A stretch of 64,000 bases of DNA from Olivibacter domesticus (GCF_900109575.1 NZ_FOAF01000003.1:434001-498000); one strand, 5' to 3'. Shown: positions 43,842-53,937, counted from the stretch's first letter. Notes: a model not told the origin generated them from the sequence alone. Program-made: numbers and translations.

Positions 43842-43975
43842 GTAAGCATATGATTTAAACTAACGTTATAAAGAAGGTTAGTTTTAGTTTTATGACCTTT
43901 TTACGGTTTAAATTTTTGACTTCTAAAGGCGTCACAAACATACTGAAAAAACCTTATAATATACTTGATAGAAGT

Positions 43976-44818
43976 TTAGTTTTCAGCTGCACTTTGTTGC
44001 TTTCGCCAGATTTTTGTGTTAGGTTCTAGTTGTTTATAGCGTGTAACTAGGGGGGAGAACAGGATTGTTTCTTTAGTACCTAGCGCTAAATATCCCAAGC
44101 GTGCCAGGCTGTTATCAAACAAATTGAAAACCCGTGCCTGTAAGTTACTGTTGAAATAGATAAGCACATTTCGACAGGTTATTAATTGGAACTCATTAAA
44201 AGAACTATCTGACACCAGGTTATGCTGGCTAAAAACTATGCGCGCGATAAGCTCTCTATTGATTTTTGCATGATGGTAATTCGCTGTATAATAAGAAGAA
44301 AAATCATCTTTTCCGCCAGCTTGAATATAGTTCTCGGAATATAATTTCATGGTTTTCAACGAAAGACGGCCACTCCGCGCCTGCTCTAATACTGCTGGAT
44401 TTAAATCAGTAGCATAAATTAACGTTTTATGTAACAGATTAGCCTCTTTTAATAAGATAGCAACAGAATAGGCTTCTTCACCAGTAGAACAACCTGCCAC
44501 CCATATACGAATAAAAGGATATGTTCCTAGGGTTGGAATAATATGATTTCTTAAGTGCATATAAAAATCGGCATCCCTAAACATCTCGGTTACATTTACG
44601 GTGATGCCTTCTATAAACTGTTTAAGATAATATAAATCTGATTTCAATCTATAACGCATTTCTGCAAAACTTGGAAATTTGTCTTTCGTATATAAGCGAT
44701 TTACCTGTCGTTTTAAAGAAGCTCTGCTATAGTTTCTAAAATCATATCCATGTATTTCAAGGAGGTCGTTAATTAAAATTTCCAGGTCATTATCATGAAT
44801 CGGAGGTACTTGCCACAT
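43976..44818 (-). CDS. CheR-type protein-glutamate methyltransferase
   Basis: S-adenosylmethionine-dependent methyltransferase of the CheR family, 280 residues. The N-terminal helical part (LEILINDLLEIHGYDFRNYSRASLKRQVNRL) and SAM-binding domain with RIWVAGCSTGEEAYSVAILL and the FQLITCRNVLIYF motif are intact. The start ATG at 44818 is 4 nt past the stop of a decayed receiver gene. It ends the operon of two histidine kinases. No chemoreceptor or CheB gene is here, so it likely acts in a CheR-linked signalling module of the type seen in non-flagellated Bacteroidota. The target is unknown. Confidence 0.9.
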   Translation of the reverse strand: MWQVPPIHDNDLEILINDLLEIHGYDFRNYSRASLKRQVNRLYTKDKFPSFAEMRYRLKSDLYYLKQFIEGITVNVTEMFRDADFYMHLRNHIIPTLGTYPFIRIWVAGCSTGEEAYSVAILLKEANLLHKTLIYATDLNPAVLEQARSGRLSLKTMKLYSENYIQAGGKDDFSSYYTANYHHAKINRELIARIVFSQHNLVSDSSFNEFQLITCRNVLIYFNSNLQARVFNLFDNSLARLGYLALGTKETILFSPLVTRYKQLEPNTKIWRKQQSAAEN

Positions 44819-44822
44819 CTCT

Positions 44823-45019
44823 TTATTTTATATGTTTTTTAATGACCTTCGTTAATATGTCGATGTCAATGGACTTTGAAACCTAATCGTTTATTCCAAC
44901 GGCCAGACACTTTTCTTTATCATGGCTCATTGCTTGCGCCATTATAGCAATAAAACTGTACAAAAGGCCAAAATGTTTAGCGGCTCATCGTCTATTATTA
45001 ATATTTTATGCGGATTACT
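44823..45019 (-). pseudogene. Decayed response-regulator receiver gene (internal deletion)
   Basis: Between the hybrid kinase and CheR two fragments of a receiver domain are readable on the minus strand. The first (45007-44966) gives KILIIDDEPLNILA, the start of a REC domain with the acidic pair. The second, in another frame (about 44950-44823), gives FIAIMAQAMSHDKEKC, LAVGIND, a TAG where Tyr is expected, VSKSIDIDILTKVIKKHIK and a TAA stop 4 nt before the CheR ATG. The middle of the domain, with the phospho-acceptor Asp, is missing. Frames differ, so a deletion plus an indel and a nonsense change explain it. It is too short and broken to have a track of its own. Confidence 0.8.
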
Positions 45020-45021
45020 GT

Positions 45022-48000
45022 CTATTGGTAGAGCCATACTCTTAATAAAGAAATTAGTTGATCAATATCCACTGGTTTGGAGATATAATCTGATGCCCCT
45101 GCTGCAATACATTTCTCCCGATCACCCATCATAGCCTTCGCCGTTACGGCGAGAATGGGGAGTATTTTAAATCTTTTATCTTGTCTGATTAGTCGCGTAG
45201 TTTCATAACCATCCATTTCAGGCATCATCATATCCATAAGTACGATGTCTACCTTGGCGGCATTTTTTTGTAAAAGATTAAAGGCCTCTTTTCCATCATC
45301 AGCAGAAATTACATTTATTTGGTAGCGTTCTAATGCTTTTGTAAGTGAAAAGATATTTCGTATATCGTCGTCAGCTATCAGAACAGTCTTACCTCTCAAA
45401 ACTTCATGTAAACTTGTATTAAGCTTAGTCCTTTCTTTTTTTACATCTGTCTCTTTCGATTCCTCTACAATATGTAAGAATAAGCCCACTTCGTCCATAA
45501 TACGTTCATATGAATGAGCAGTCTTTACCACGATAGAATCTGCGTATTGTTTTATCTTTATCTCTTCTGCGGGTGAAAGATCTTTTCCTGTAAAGATAAT
45601 AACAGGAAGATTTTCCATACCGGCATCTGCTTTAATGGTTTCTAAGGCTTTGTAAGCAGTAGCATCAGGTACTCCCATATCGAGTATTACGCAGTCGGCC
45701 TCTTGGCTTTTCAATTTATCAACGGCCGATTGGATATCCTTGCTGATTTCAGTTTTTACATCGAAACTTTCCAAGTAATGTCCTAATGCCTGTGCATGCT
45801 TTAAGTTATCCTCAATGATCAATACCCTTCTCGGGCCTACAGAAAGTGCTTTTTCGACCCGTTTAAATATTGCACCGATCTCCTCAAAGGCCATTGGCTT
45901 TCGTATAAAATCTATCGCTCCTTTTGTAATACTTTCTTTTTTGACCTCATGGGATGACATGATATGAACAGGAATGTGGCGGGTTACGGGATTGTTTTTT
46001 AGTTCATCCATTACCTGCCAACCATTTTTTATGGGTAATTCGATGTCCAATAATATAGCATTTGGTAAATATTTTTCTGCTAATTTAATCCCCTCGTCAC
46101 CCCGCACTGTAGTGATAACTTTGTACTTGTTTTTATGGGAAAAGTCCACAAGCGCTCTGGCAAAACTTGTATCATCCTCAATGATCAGTAATAATTTATC
46201 CCCCTCCTTTATGTGTTCCCTATCATCGTCTAGCTCATTTGGAATAATGGAGCTGATAAAAGGGGTTCTTTCTTTAATGTTAGGATGTTCAAGATTTTTA
46301 TCATTTGTTTTTGGGGCCGACGTTGTTATTGACTCTTCAATTTCTGATATCGCTTCTTCAGGTAATGTGACAATGAACTCACTACCTTTAGTAACCTCAC
46401 TGTTGATATAAAGAGATCCACCCAAGAGTTTAGCGAGTTCTTTACTGATAGATAACCCGAGACCGGTTCCGCCAAATTTGCGTCTGGTAGATCCGTCAGC
46501 TTGTTGAAAGGCTTCAAAAACCAATTGCTGTTTTTCGATGGGTATACCAATGCCGGTGTCGCGGACAGCAAAATCAATGTAATGCTCTTTTTTCTTATGT
46601 TTACGAACGGAAACAGTTACCGACCCTTTTGAAGTGAATTTAAGTGCATTTGAAACTAAGTTTCTTAAAATTTGCTGAAGTCTTAAATGATCTGTATTAA
46701 TAGAATTTGGCAATGCTGGATCTTTCTCTATAATTAAGTTTAACCCCTTTTCGTTGGCCATTCGCCCAAAGAGCGATTGTATATCATTTAGCACCTCATC
46801 TAAAGTGACCTGATCAAATGTCAAGGTCATTTTACCTGCCTCTATTCTAGAAAGATCCAAGATCTCATCTATCAGGGTTAACAATCCATTTCCAGATGTT
46901 TGTATGACGTTGGCATACTCAATTTGATCTTCAAACAGATTACCTTCATTATTTTCACTAAGCAGCCGTGATAATAAAAGAATAGAATTAAGCGGTGTGC
47001 GCAATTCGTGTGACATATTGGCCAAGAATTCTGATTTGTACTTGGTACTAATAGCTAGATCTTCCGCTTTCTTTTGGATTTCAAGATTGCGTTCTAAGAT
47101 CACTTGATTTTTGTCTTCTAATGCCTGCGACCTTATCTCAAGCTCTTGATTTGCCTCCAATAGTTCTTCTTGTTGTACGCGCAGTTCTTCCTCAGATGCT
47201 TGCAGTTTATTCGCCTGTGCTTCCAGCTCTACATTGAGGTTTTCTAATTCACTTTGCTGAACCTGCAGTTCTTCTGTTTGTGCTTGTGTTTCTTCCAGTA
47301 GTTCCTTAAGTCTAATTCTGCTCTTTACTGCATGCACTGCCGCGGCGATATTTTTTGAGATACTCTTGGCAAAAGTAAGCGTTGCGTCAGGTAGATCATT
47401 AATAGATGCTATTTCAATTACCCCTTCTATTTCATTTTCATGCACAAGGGGTATTATCAAAATCCATGATGGCTTCGTGTTTCCCAAGCTAGTGCCGATT
47501 TTGAGGTAATCATCAGGCAAGTTGGTTAAGACAATCACCTCTCCCTCCACAGCGGCCTTTCCTAACATTGTTTCCCCAAAATTTATTCTTTTTGAGAGTT
47601 GAGAAATATTTGTTACGCCGGTGCTGCTTAATAATTCCAAGGATTTATCTCTTCCATTCAGGTAATAAGTACCTATCGCTGCCTCTAAATAGTCAACCAG
47701 GGTTTTTAATATCTCTAAACTAAACTCTTGGAGTTCTCTTCTTCCAATAAGAAGACTGTTTATAGTATTTTCTCCTGTCTGAATCCAGATCTGCTGTTTA
47801 TCCTTTTGTGAGTGCCGTTCCAGCGCATTTTTCATGTTGAGTAAAGCAGTTCCTAATACATCGTGGGTGCCTTTTGGATTAATTTGTATCTCGTAATTTT
47901 CTTTGCCTATTTCATTGGCTACCCGTGCGATTTCTTGATTGCTTTTATCTATACGACGGATAGAGCGGGCCACGACACCTAAGTCGTCTTTGGCAAATGC

Positions 48001-49059
48001 TGGAAGAGTGATATCTGTATATCCCATCGCTATTTTTGTGGCAGCTTCTTGTAGCTCGTAAAGATGATTGGCAATATTCTTAATTACGAGATATACCAGT
48101 GCGAGCACAAGTAAGATAGCAGCGATAAGAACACCTCTGGTAAAGTTTCGATCGTATAACTCATTGTCATAAGAGGTATTTGCCGATGTACTTATGTCTT
48201 TGATCGTACTTGAAAGACGGGCTTTTAGAAAGTCAATTGCTGTAGCAGAAACATTCCACCATTCTTCAGCATTGAATTTTTGCGGAAGCTTTTGGGTATC
48301 GTATACATCTTTTATGAAATCTAACGTATTAGCAACCGCGTGATTGTCTTTTAACTTGTTGAAATTGTTTTCCTTATATTGTTTGTCTAAGCTCTGCAGT
48401 TCTCGGAGATATGATTGTAAGAGCTCATAACTCATGTTAAATTTTGCAAAGTTAATGGTGTCGAGTTTGTCGTCAGCGAAGGTAAAATATATATTTAGGC
48501 GAAGCGTAGCTAAATAATTTATTGTATTAGATAATATTTCACGAAGTGCTATACGAGATCCTATTTCTTTATTTAAACTATTATAATCTGTTGAAACTGC
48601 TGTAAAACTACTAAGCCTTTCTGTGAGTTTTTGATAGTTGTTAAAAACGTCATCATAACTCATTTCTCTATTGTTTATTTTAGAACGCCAAGTAGGCAAT
48701 TCATCGATAAAAGTATAGTTTGTATATTCTGCGTTCAGGCCACTGTCGATATAAGCATCAAACTTTTGAATAGCTTCATCTGTTTTTAATTGTTGTACAC
48801 TCAATGCGCCATTTTCGTTTCCTTTAAAAAGATTACTTAGACTTAAACGCCGTTCTTGCTGTATTTGTTCAACAAGATCATCTGCTGTAAGGGCTAGGTT
48901 TATGCGCGTTATGAAATTATCCGTACCAATTATACGATCTGTTTTTTCTTTTTCAATTAGATAAAAAAAGAAAATTAGCACTATTAAAGGTACAAGTGCA
49001 AGCAATGCGAGTTTATAATTTAAAGGGATTAGGTTAAATTGATTTCTCCGTATCATCAT
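45022..49059 (-). CDS. Hybrid sensor histidine kinase with NIT, HAMP, GAF and three receiver domains
   Basis: Membrane sensor of 1345 residues. The order is TM1 (about 17-35), periplasmic NIT-like helical sensor (about 50-300, with LVEQIQQERRLSLSNL), TM2 (about 308-328), HAMP (330-385), GAF (about 430-575), a long coiled coil of Glu/Gln-rich heptads (about 580-665), HisKA with phospho-site H684 in NMSHELRTPLNS, HATPase (about 785-900, DTGIGIP, GGTGLGLSI), then three receivers with ILLDIELP, VILDMGVP and VLMDMMMPEMDG. NIT domains sense nitrate or nitrite in some kinases; the ligand here is unknown. It overlaps the REC-HK gene by 26 nt. It probably heads a phosphorelay among its own receivers. 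Confidence 0.93.
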   Translation of the reverse strand: MMIRRNQFNLIPLNYKLALLALVPLIVLIFFFYLIEKEKTDRIIGTDNFITRINLALTADDLVEQIQQERRLSLSNLFKGNENGALSVQQLKTDEAIQKFDAYIDSGLNAEYTNYTFIDELPTWRSKINNREMSYDDVFNNYQKLTERLSSFTAVSTDYNSLNKEIGSRIALREILSNTINYLATLRLNIYFTFADDKLDTINFAKFNMSYELLQSYLRELQSLDKQYKENNFNKLKDNHAVANTLDFIKDVYDTQKLPQKFNAEEWWNVSATAIDFLKARLSSTIKDISTSANTSYDNELYDRNFTRGVLIAAILLVLALVYLVIKNIANHLYELQEAATKIAMGYTDITLPAFAKDDLGVVARSIRRIDKSNQEIARVANEIGKENYEIQINPKGTHDVLGTALLNMKNALERHSQKDKQQIWIQTGENTINSLLIGRRELQEFSLEILKTLVDYLEAAIGTYYLNGRDKSLELLSSTGVTNISQLSKRINFGETMLGKAAVEGEVIVLTNLPDDYLKIGTSLGNTKPSWILIIPLVHENEIEGVIEIASINDLPDATLTFAKSISKNIAAAVHAVKSRIRLKELLEETQAQTEELQVQQSELENLNVELEAQANKLQASEEELRVQQEELLEANQELEIRSQALEDKNQVILERNLEIQKKAEDLAISTKYKSEFLANMSHELRTPLNSILLLSRLLSENNEGNLFEDQIEYANVIQTSGNGLLTLIDEILDLSRIEAGKMTLTFDQVTLDEVLNDIQSLFGRMANEKGLNLIIEKDPALPNSINTDHLRLQQILRNLVSNALKFTSKGSVTVSVRKHKKKEHYIDFAVRDTGIGIPIEKQQLVFEAFQQADGSTRRKFGGTGLGLSISKELAKLLGGSLYINSEVTKGSEFIVTLPEEAISEIEESITTSAPKTNDKNLEHPNIKERTPFISSIIPNELDDDREHIKEGDKLLLIIEDDTSFARALVDFSHKNKYKVITTVRGDEGIKLAEKYLPNAILLDIELPIKNGWQVMDELKNNPVTRHIPVHIMSSHEVKKESITKGAIDFIRKPMAFEEIGAIFKRVEKALSVGPRRVLIIEDNLKHAQALGHYLESFDVKTEISKDIQSAVDKLKSQEADCVILDMGVPDATAYKALETIKADAGMENLPVIIFTGKDLSPAEEIKIKQYADSIVVKTAHSYERIMDEVGLFLHIVEESKETDVKKERTKLNTSLHEVLRGKTVLIADDDIRNIFSLTKALERYQINVISADDGKEAFNLLQKNAAKVDIVLMDMMMPEMDGYETTRLIRQDKRFKILPILAVTAKAMMGDREKCIAAGASDYISKPVDIDQLISLLRVWLYQ

Positions 49060-50173
49060 TAGCTTTTTTTAGCGGTAACCTAAAATAAAATAAAGAACCT
49101 TTATTCAGCTCACTTTCCACACCATATTCACCATCGTGCCTTGCAATGATTTCCTTACATATGTAAAGTCCCATACCCAGACCCTGAAATTTATAGGAAG
49201 ATTCTTCTACACGGTAAAACTTATCAAAAATACTTTCATGTTTATCTGATGGAATTCCTATTCCGAAGTCCCGAACGCCGATTTGTATTTTATTGTCATC
49301 AGTTAATTTGCATTCTACGAGAACTTCTTTTGAATTAGGGGCATATTTAATAGCATTAGTGAGGTAATTAAGTAAAACCTGTTCCAAACGCATTTCATCT
49401 CCCAGAATGGTTGCAGTGCACTTTCCTAATTGTTTAAATTGATGAGTAGGATACATCTGTGTAACATTTTCAATGGTATTTTCGAGCAATTTTTCTATTG
49501 AAATAGGTTGAAGGTTAAATTTCATCTTTCCGCTTTCTATTTTCGAGATATCCAATAAATCGTCTATTAAATCACGGAGTTTATCTAATTGTGTGCTTGT
49601 TTTTGCTAGGTAACTCTTATACTTTTCATTATTCCTAATATCCGGCAATCGCTCGAGTAATTGTATATAGCCCCTAACGCTCGTTAAAGGAGTTTTAAGT
49701 TCGTGGCTTGCAATACTTATGAATTCATCCTTTTTATTTTCAAGAATTTTCCGCTGCTCGATTTCTTTTTTAAGCGTTTCTTGCATTTCTTGCATTTCTT
49801 GTGCCTGTTCAAAGAGCTTGTAGAAGGTTTTTACCTTAAGGAGTAAGATATCAGGATCAAAAGGTTTGGTTAAATAATCAATTCCGCCGGTTTCATAGCC
49901 CTTTGTAATAAATTTTTTCTCTGTGTTTACCGCGGATAAGAAGATAATGGGTGTATCTAACGTTTTACTGTAACCGGAAATGAGCTCGGCTACTTCAAAA
50001 CCATCCATTCCGGGCATCTGAACATCTAATATGATCAGTGCGTATGTTTTTTTTAACACTTTTTTCAACGCTTCTTCACCAGATGATGCAACATCTACTT
50101 CGAAATAATTAGATTCCAAAAACTTCCGTAACGAAATTAGATTCTCTTGTTTGTCATCAACTATTAAAATCAT
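49034..50173 (-). CDS. Response regulator-histidine kinase hybrid (REC-HisKA-HATPase)
   Basis: Soluble 379-residue protein with an N-terminal receiver (MILIVDDKQENLISLRKFLE, phospho-Asp D50 in IILDVQMPGMDGFE, Lys of LTKPFDPD), a coiled-coil linker with a QEMQEMQE repeat, HisKA with phospho-site H157 in ASHELKTPLTS, and HATPase (NAIKYAPNS, DFGIGIP, GLGMGLYI). There is no membrane segment. The receiver probably controls the kinase. It starts the operon REC-HK, hybrid kinase, decayed receiver, CheR; the gene ends inside the next one. Confidence 0.92.
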   Translation of the reverse strand: MILIVDDKQENLISLRKFLESNYFEVDVASSGEEALKKVLKKTYALIILDVQMPGMDGFEVAELISGYSKTLDTPIIFLSAVNTEKKFITKGYETGGIDYLTKPFDPDILLLKVKTFYKLFEQAQEMQEMQETLKKEIEQRKILENKKDEFISIASHELKTPLTSVRGYIQLLERLPDIRNNEKYKSYLAKTSTQLDKLRDLIDDLLDISKIESGKMKFNLQPISIEKLLENTIENVTQMYPTHQFKQLGKCTATILGDEMRLEQVLLNYLTNAIKYAPNSKEVLVECKLTDDNKIQIGVRDFGIGIPSDKHESIFDKFYRVEESSYKFQGLGMGLYICKEIIARHDGEYGVESELNKGSLFYFRLPLKKANDDTEKSI

Positions 50174-50389
50174 ACTTAGACGGTTGAGCCGTTAAATTAT
50201 CTGTTGTTCTAGGTTGAGAAAATCTCATATTAATTTATTACGTATAGCATACAAGTTTAATGATTTTTTTAAGATAAGACAAAGCAGCGCGAAATTGATA
50301 TGTTCAAAATCATAGTCGATGCTCGATGAATGCTGAATAGCCAGCGCGACGTTAATCAGTCTGGTTTACTAACCGGAGGGGAAGAAACG

Positions 50390-50423
50390 TGCGTTGGAGT
50401 ATCAAAGGAGGCACTCCAACGCA
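50390..50423 (-). terminator. Terminator after the small membrane protein gene
   Basis: Arms tgcgttggagt (50390-50400) and complement (50413-50423) with a 12-nt loop, followed on the minus strand by cgtttctt. It lies 7 nt past the stop. Confidence 0.72.
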
Positions 50424-50430
50424 TAAATGT

Positions 50431-50760
50431 TTAAAGAATTAGAATCAATACCAAGATAATAATAATGATAGCACCAACAGAGAGGTAAACGCCTCCGCTT
50501 CCCATCGCACGGGCTTTTTTATTCATTTCCCTTAATTCTTTGCGAAGAGCCTTTCTTTCTATTTTCGTTAGCGTTGATTTATCAATTGCCTTGATTTCCT
50601 CAACCCGTTTGCGCATTTCACCGATGCGTTTTGCTACCTCCTCTTCAGAAAGCTCAATTTTTTTCGAGTTTTTTTCAGTGCTTGCTATAGCAGCTATAGG
50701 AGTGCTAAAGGTGAATGCTAGCATGAAAATTGTTAAAAGTGCATAAATTTTAGATTTCAT
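50431..50760 (-). CDS. Small membrane protein with signal peptide and C-terminal helix
   Basis: The 109-residue protein has a signal peptide (MKSKIYALLTIFMLAFTFSTPIAAIA), a highly charged helical middle (SEEEVAKRIGEMRKRVEEIKAIDKS...RKALRKELREMNKKARA) and a single C-terminal transmembrane helix (VYLSVGAIIIIILVLILIL). It is a recurrent small-protein type in Bacteroidota, sometimes misnamed as seryl-tRNA synthetase because of the coiled coil. Its function is unknown to me. It is monocistronic, with its own terminator, and lies between the signalling operon and the DNA repair operon. Confidence 0.7.
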   Translation of the reverse strand: MKSKIYALLTIFMLAFTFSTPIAAIASTEKNSKKIELSEEEVAKRIGEMRKRVEEIKAIDKSTLTKIERKALRKELREMNKKARAMGSGGVYLSVGAIIIIILVLILIL

Positions 50761-50866
50761 AAGGTTTTTTTTAGTTCAAATACAACAAATTTTACAACTA
50801 TTAATACATTAAAGTTAATATTTGTTTGAGAAAAAAGAAAAATACTTACATAAAGACAAGAGTATA

Positions 50867-51520
50867 TTATACTTCAACTATCTTCTGACTTGCTACGACA
50901 AACTGCTTTGCACGGTTCTTTGGAATTCTATAGACGCCTGTTAAGCTTCCAAAAGCAGGGAGTAATAATAGGGGATGTTCATAATGAAAACAGGGTAATG
51001 TCAATTTCTGTTTCGCTGAACCTATCAAAGTAGTCCCTGGATGTATGTGTCCGGCTACATTAATTTTGTCGGGAGGTATGTTCGTTAAAGGGCCATGTGA
51101 AAAGATAACGCCATTCTCCTCCAAGTGCGTCGGATGAACAATAAGATTCGCATCTGAGTACAGCTTCGAAGGTAATACGTCATGGTTGCCCTTTATCAAA
51201 ATTAGTTGAATCGTAGCGTGCTGTTGGGCAAAGTGGAGAAAATATTGCCAAGAGCTATTTATCGTGCTATGAAAAAGATCTCCCAAAAATATAATCCGCA
51301 CAGGTTGATATTTGTTAATAAGGCGCGTTAATCTTTCATAATCTTCTAACGTCCCCGCATTTGATGGTATGAAAATTCCTGCTTTCCTAAAATGTTCCGT
51401 TTTACCAAGATGTACATCTGCAATAACCAGGGTGTGCTTTTCAGGGAAAAAAACACCTTTTTCAGGTAATAAATAAACAGGTTGATTCCCTAACTGAAAG
51501 GGGAAAGGCTCATTTTTCAT
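50867..51520 (-). CDS. pdeM: Ligase-associated DNA damage response endonuclease PdeM (metallophosphoesterase)
   Basis: Calcineurin-like phosphoesterase of 217 residues with the full metal motif set: VIADVHLGKTEHF, FLGDLFHS, IKGNHD, FSHGPL and GHIHPG. In the ligase-associated repair cluster it is the phosphoesterase partner. It overlaps the helicase gene by 4 nt (ATGA), so translation is coupled. It is the last gene of the four-gene operon. Its exact substrate is not settled in what I know. Confidence 0.9.
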   Translation of the reverse strand: MKNEPFPFQLGNQPVYLLPEKGVFFPEKHTLVIADVHLGKTEHFRKAGIFIPSNAGTLEDYERLTRLINKYQPVRIIFLGDLFHSTINSSWQYFLHFAQQHATIQLILIKGNHDVLPSKLYSDANLIVHPTHLEENGVIFSHGPLTNIPPDKINVAGHIHPGTTLIGSAKQKLTLPCFHYEHPLLLLPAFGSLTGVYRIPKNRAKQFVVASQKIVEV

Positions 51521-53937
51521 ATTAACTGTGCAATAATCTTATTCAAGCGATCTTCTAAGGATTCGTTGCTAAAGCGTTCTCTAAAAGATTCTGCAAAGAT
51601 AGGAAAAGCAAAGGGCGTAAGGTTGGTGGGGTACTTTATTAAAATCTCTTGGTTCGCAATACGGTTAAGCGCTTCAAAAAGACGGTTAAAATCCAATTGA
51701 AAATCAAAAACTTCATCATAGGCTTCTCTTAATAAGAGATTATCATGTTCATATTCCTCAAAAACTTTAAAAAATAAGCCCGAATTGGCCTGCAGGTGTT
51801 TTGTTTTTACTTTTTTTCCAGGGAACCCTTGAAAGACTAAACCAGCGATACCTGCGATGTCTCTAAAGCGTTTGCGTGCCATCTCCGTCATGTTCACGCT
51901 TTGCTGAATGTCTTCGCCCAGGTGTTTTACAGAGAGCAGACCCTCGTTTATTGCTTTTTCTATTTCAACCTCTTGATCGCTTAAGAGCTCGAAGCCATAG
52001 TCATTCATGGCAATTGAAAAAGAATACGACCGGTCTTTGCTAAGCCGATGTGCTATTAAGGCAGCCATCCCTTCATGCACAAATTTACCTTCGAAGGGAT
52101 AGAAAAATAAATGAAAACCTTCTTTGGTTTGCGTTTTTTCGATAAGAAATCTGCTGCTATTCGGAAGAATGCTTCTTCTTTCCTGTTCTTCAAAAAGTGG
52201 TTTCAAAAAAATCAATTCAGGTTCTTTCCTGTCGGATGTGTCTACCCATTGGTCGAGCATATGCCTAATAGCAACCGACAAATGAGTAGACAAGGGTAGT
52301 CGGCCGCCCATCCAAGATGGAACAAGTCCTTTTTTGCGATTGGAAAGTTTAACGATAGCCTGTAAGTCTTTAACACGCAACAATTCAAGGTTTCTACCCG
52401 CAAACCAAAAAGTATCTCCCGTATTTAAACGAGAGATAAACCATTCTTCTATACTGCCAATATATTTTCCGCTAGGAAATTTAATACTCATCATCGTATC
52501 GCTAACAATGGCTCCTATGCTCAAGCGATGCCGCATTGCCACTTTTCTGCTTACCACCTTATAGACATCATTTTCAACAACTACTTTATGGAATTCGTCG
52601 TAAGCATCTAGCGTTTTCCCTCCTTGCGTTATTAGCAGAAGGCATTGGTTGAATTCCTCTTGCGTTATGGACGAAAAACAATGTGTTTTTTTTACTTCTT
52701 TATAAATTTCTGCTGCAGTAAAACCATCAGATACTGCTAGTGTTACTAAGTATTGAACTAGCACATCAAAGGAGCGGATGTAGGGAATGCGGTTTTCCAT
52801 GAGTTGATTTTTTTCTGCATACCGTAATGCCGCGCCCTCGATAATTTCCAGCGAATGCGTAGGCACAAACCAAATGCTGCTTGTTGCCCCAGGTTGATGG
52901 CCGCTCCTGCCTGCTCGCTGTAAAAATCGCGCTATACCTTTTGCAGAACCAATCTGAATAACGGTGTCAACAGGCCTGAAATCTACTCCCAAATCGAGAC
53001 TACTTGTGCACACAACAGCCTTAAGCTTAGCCAGGTGTAAAGCTTGTTCCACCCATTGTCTTATTTCTTCACTTAACGATCCATGATGCAAGGCTAAAAG
53101 ACCTGCTAGATCAGGCTGTAATTTTAATAGTTCCTGATACCATATTTCTGCCTGCGAGCGGGTGTTTGTAAAAATAAGCGTTGTTCCACTACGATTTACT
53201 ACTTCTAGGACTTTGCTTGCTAGATGGATGCCAAGATGACCTGCCCAAGGAAATTTCTCAAGATGATCGGGTAAAACCGTTGTAATTTCCGTCTTTTTTT
53301 TAAGATTTGCCTTAATAATCCGACCATTATTTTTAGTGCCCAAAAGAATGTCTGCCGCTTCATTTAGATTTCCGATGGTGGCCGATACGCCCCATATTTG
53401 AATGCTTGCGTTAAGCGTTTTTAGTCGCGATAACGCTAATTCGGTAAGCACACCACGCTTGCTTCCCAAAAGCTCATGCCATTCGTCAACAATAACAAAT
53501 TGTACCTGTTGTAAACGATTGGCATATCCTTTTTGCGCCAACATGAGGTGTACACTTTCTGGGGTGGTTATGAGTATATCCGGGTGCTCAGTAACCTGTC
53601 TTTGTCTTTCTTTTGTGCTAGTATCCCCTGTGCGTAAGGCGATATCTAGGTTTAATTTAAGATCTTCGTTAACACGGTTTAAGGCCAGCACCATTTCCTG
53701 GGATAGCGAGCGGAGAGGCGTTAACCACAAACAAAAAGTGCCACGTGGAACTTTTTTGTTGGCATTTCTAAAGGCTAATAAGCGTTCTAATACACCAAAC
53801 CAAATAGCATATGTTTTACCGTAGCCGGTAGGGGCATTCAATAAGCCGGATTCTCCTGCTAAAATTGCTTTCCATGTTTCTTGCTGAAACGTATGCGGTT
53901 TCCAGTTTTTTGATTTAAACCATTTGGGGGCTAACAT
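51517..53937 (-). CDS. Ligase-associated DEXH-box helicase (Lhr-core type)
   Basis: Superfamily 2 helicase of 806 residues. Motif I is APTGYGKT, motif II VDEWHELLG, motif III SAT and motif VI QRAGRSGHQPG. The Lhr-core layout follows: two RecA domains, a winged-helix domain and a C-terminal domain (SLGVDFRPVDTVIQIGS motif at about 320). Such proteins translocate on ssDNA and unwind hybrids in the ligase-associated repair system. It lies between the ligase (68-nt gap) and pdeM (4-nt overlap) in one operon. Confidence 0.92.
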   Translation of the reverse strand: MLAPKWFKSKNWKPHTFQQETWKAILAGESGLLNAPTGYGKTYAIWFGVLERLLAFRNANKKVPRGTFCLWLTPLRSLSQEMVLALNRVNEDLKLNLDIALRTGDTSTKERQRQVTEHPDILITTPESVHLMLAQKGYANRLQQVQFVIVDEWHELLGSKRGVLTELALSRLKTLNASIQIWGVSATIGNLNEAADILLGTKNNGRIIKANLKKKTEITTVLPDHLEKFPWAGHLGIHLASKVLEVVNRSGTTLIFTNTRSQAEIWYQELLKLQPDLAGLLALHHGSLSEEIRQWVEQALHLAKLKAVVCTSSLDLGVDFRPVDTVIQIGSAKGIARFLQRAGRSGHQPGATSSIWFVPTHSLEIIEGAALRYAEKNQLMENRIPYIRSFDVLVQYLVTLAVSDGFTAAEIYKEVKKTHCFSSITQEEFNQCLLLITQGGKTLDAYDEFHKVVVENDVYKVVSRKVAMRHRLSIGAIVSDTMMSIKFPSGKYIGSIEEWFISRLNTGDTFWFAGRNLELLRVKDLQAIVKLSNRKKGLVPSWMGGRLPLSTHLSVAIRHMLDQWVDTSDRKEPELIFLKPLFEEQERRSILPNSSRFLIEKTQTKEGFHLFFYPFEGKFVHEGMAALIAHRLSKDRSYSFSIAMNDYGFELLSDQEVEIEKAINEGLLSVKHLGEDIQQSVNMTEMARKRFRDIAGIAGLVFQGFPGKKVKTKHLQANSGLFFKVFEEYEHDNLLLREAYDEVFDFQLDFNRLFEALNRIANQEILIKYPTNLTPFAFPIFAESFRERFSNESLEDRLNKIIAQLI

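Noticed and set aside
44823-45022. Read-through of the hybrid kinase into a fourth receiver domain
   Set aside because: The receiver fragments are in other frames than the kinase and the first one starts just after its stop codon, so they come from a separate gene.
50174-50430. tRNA or small RNA gene in the spacer before the small membrane protein
   Set aside because: No cloverleaf or T-loop signature could be placed; only the terminator hairpin is clear.
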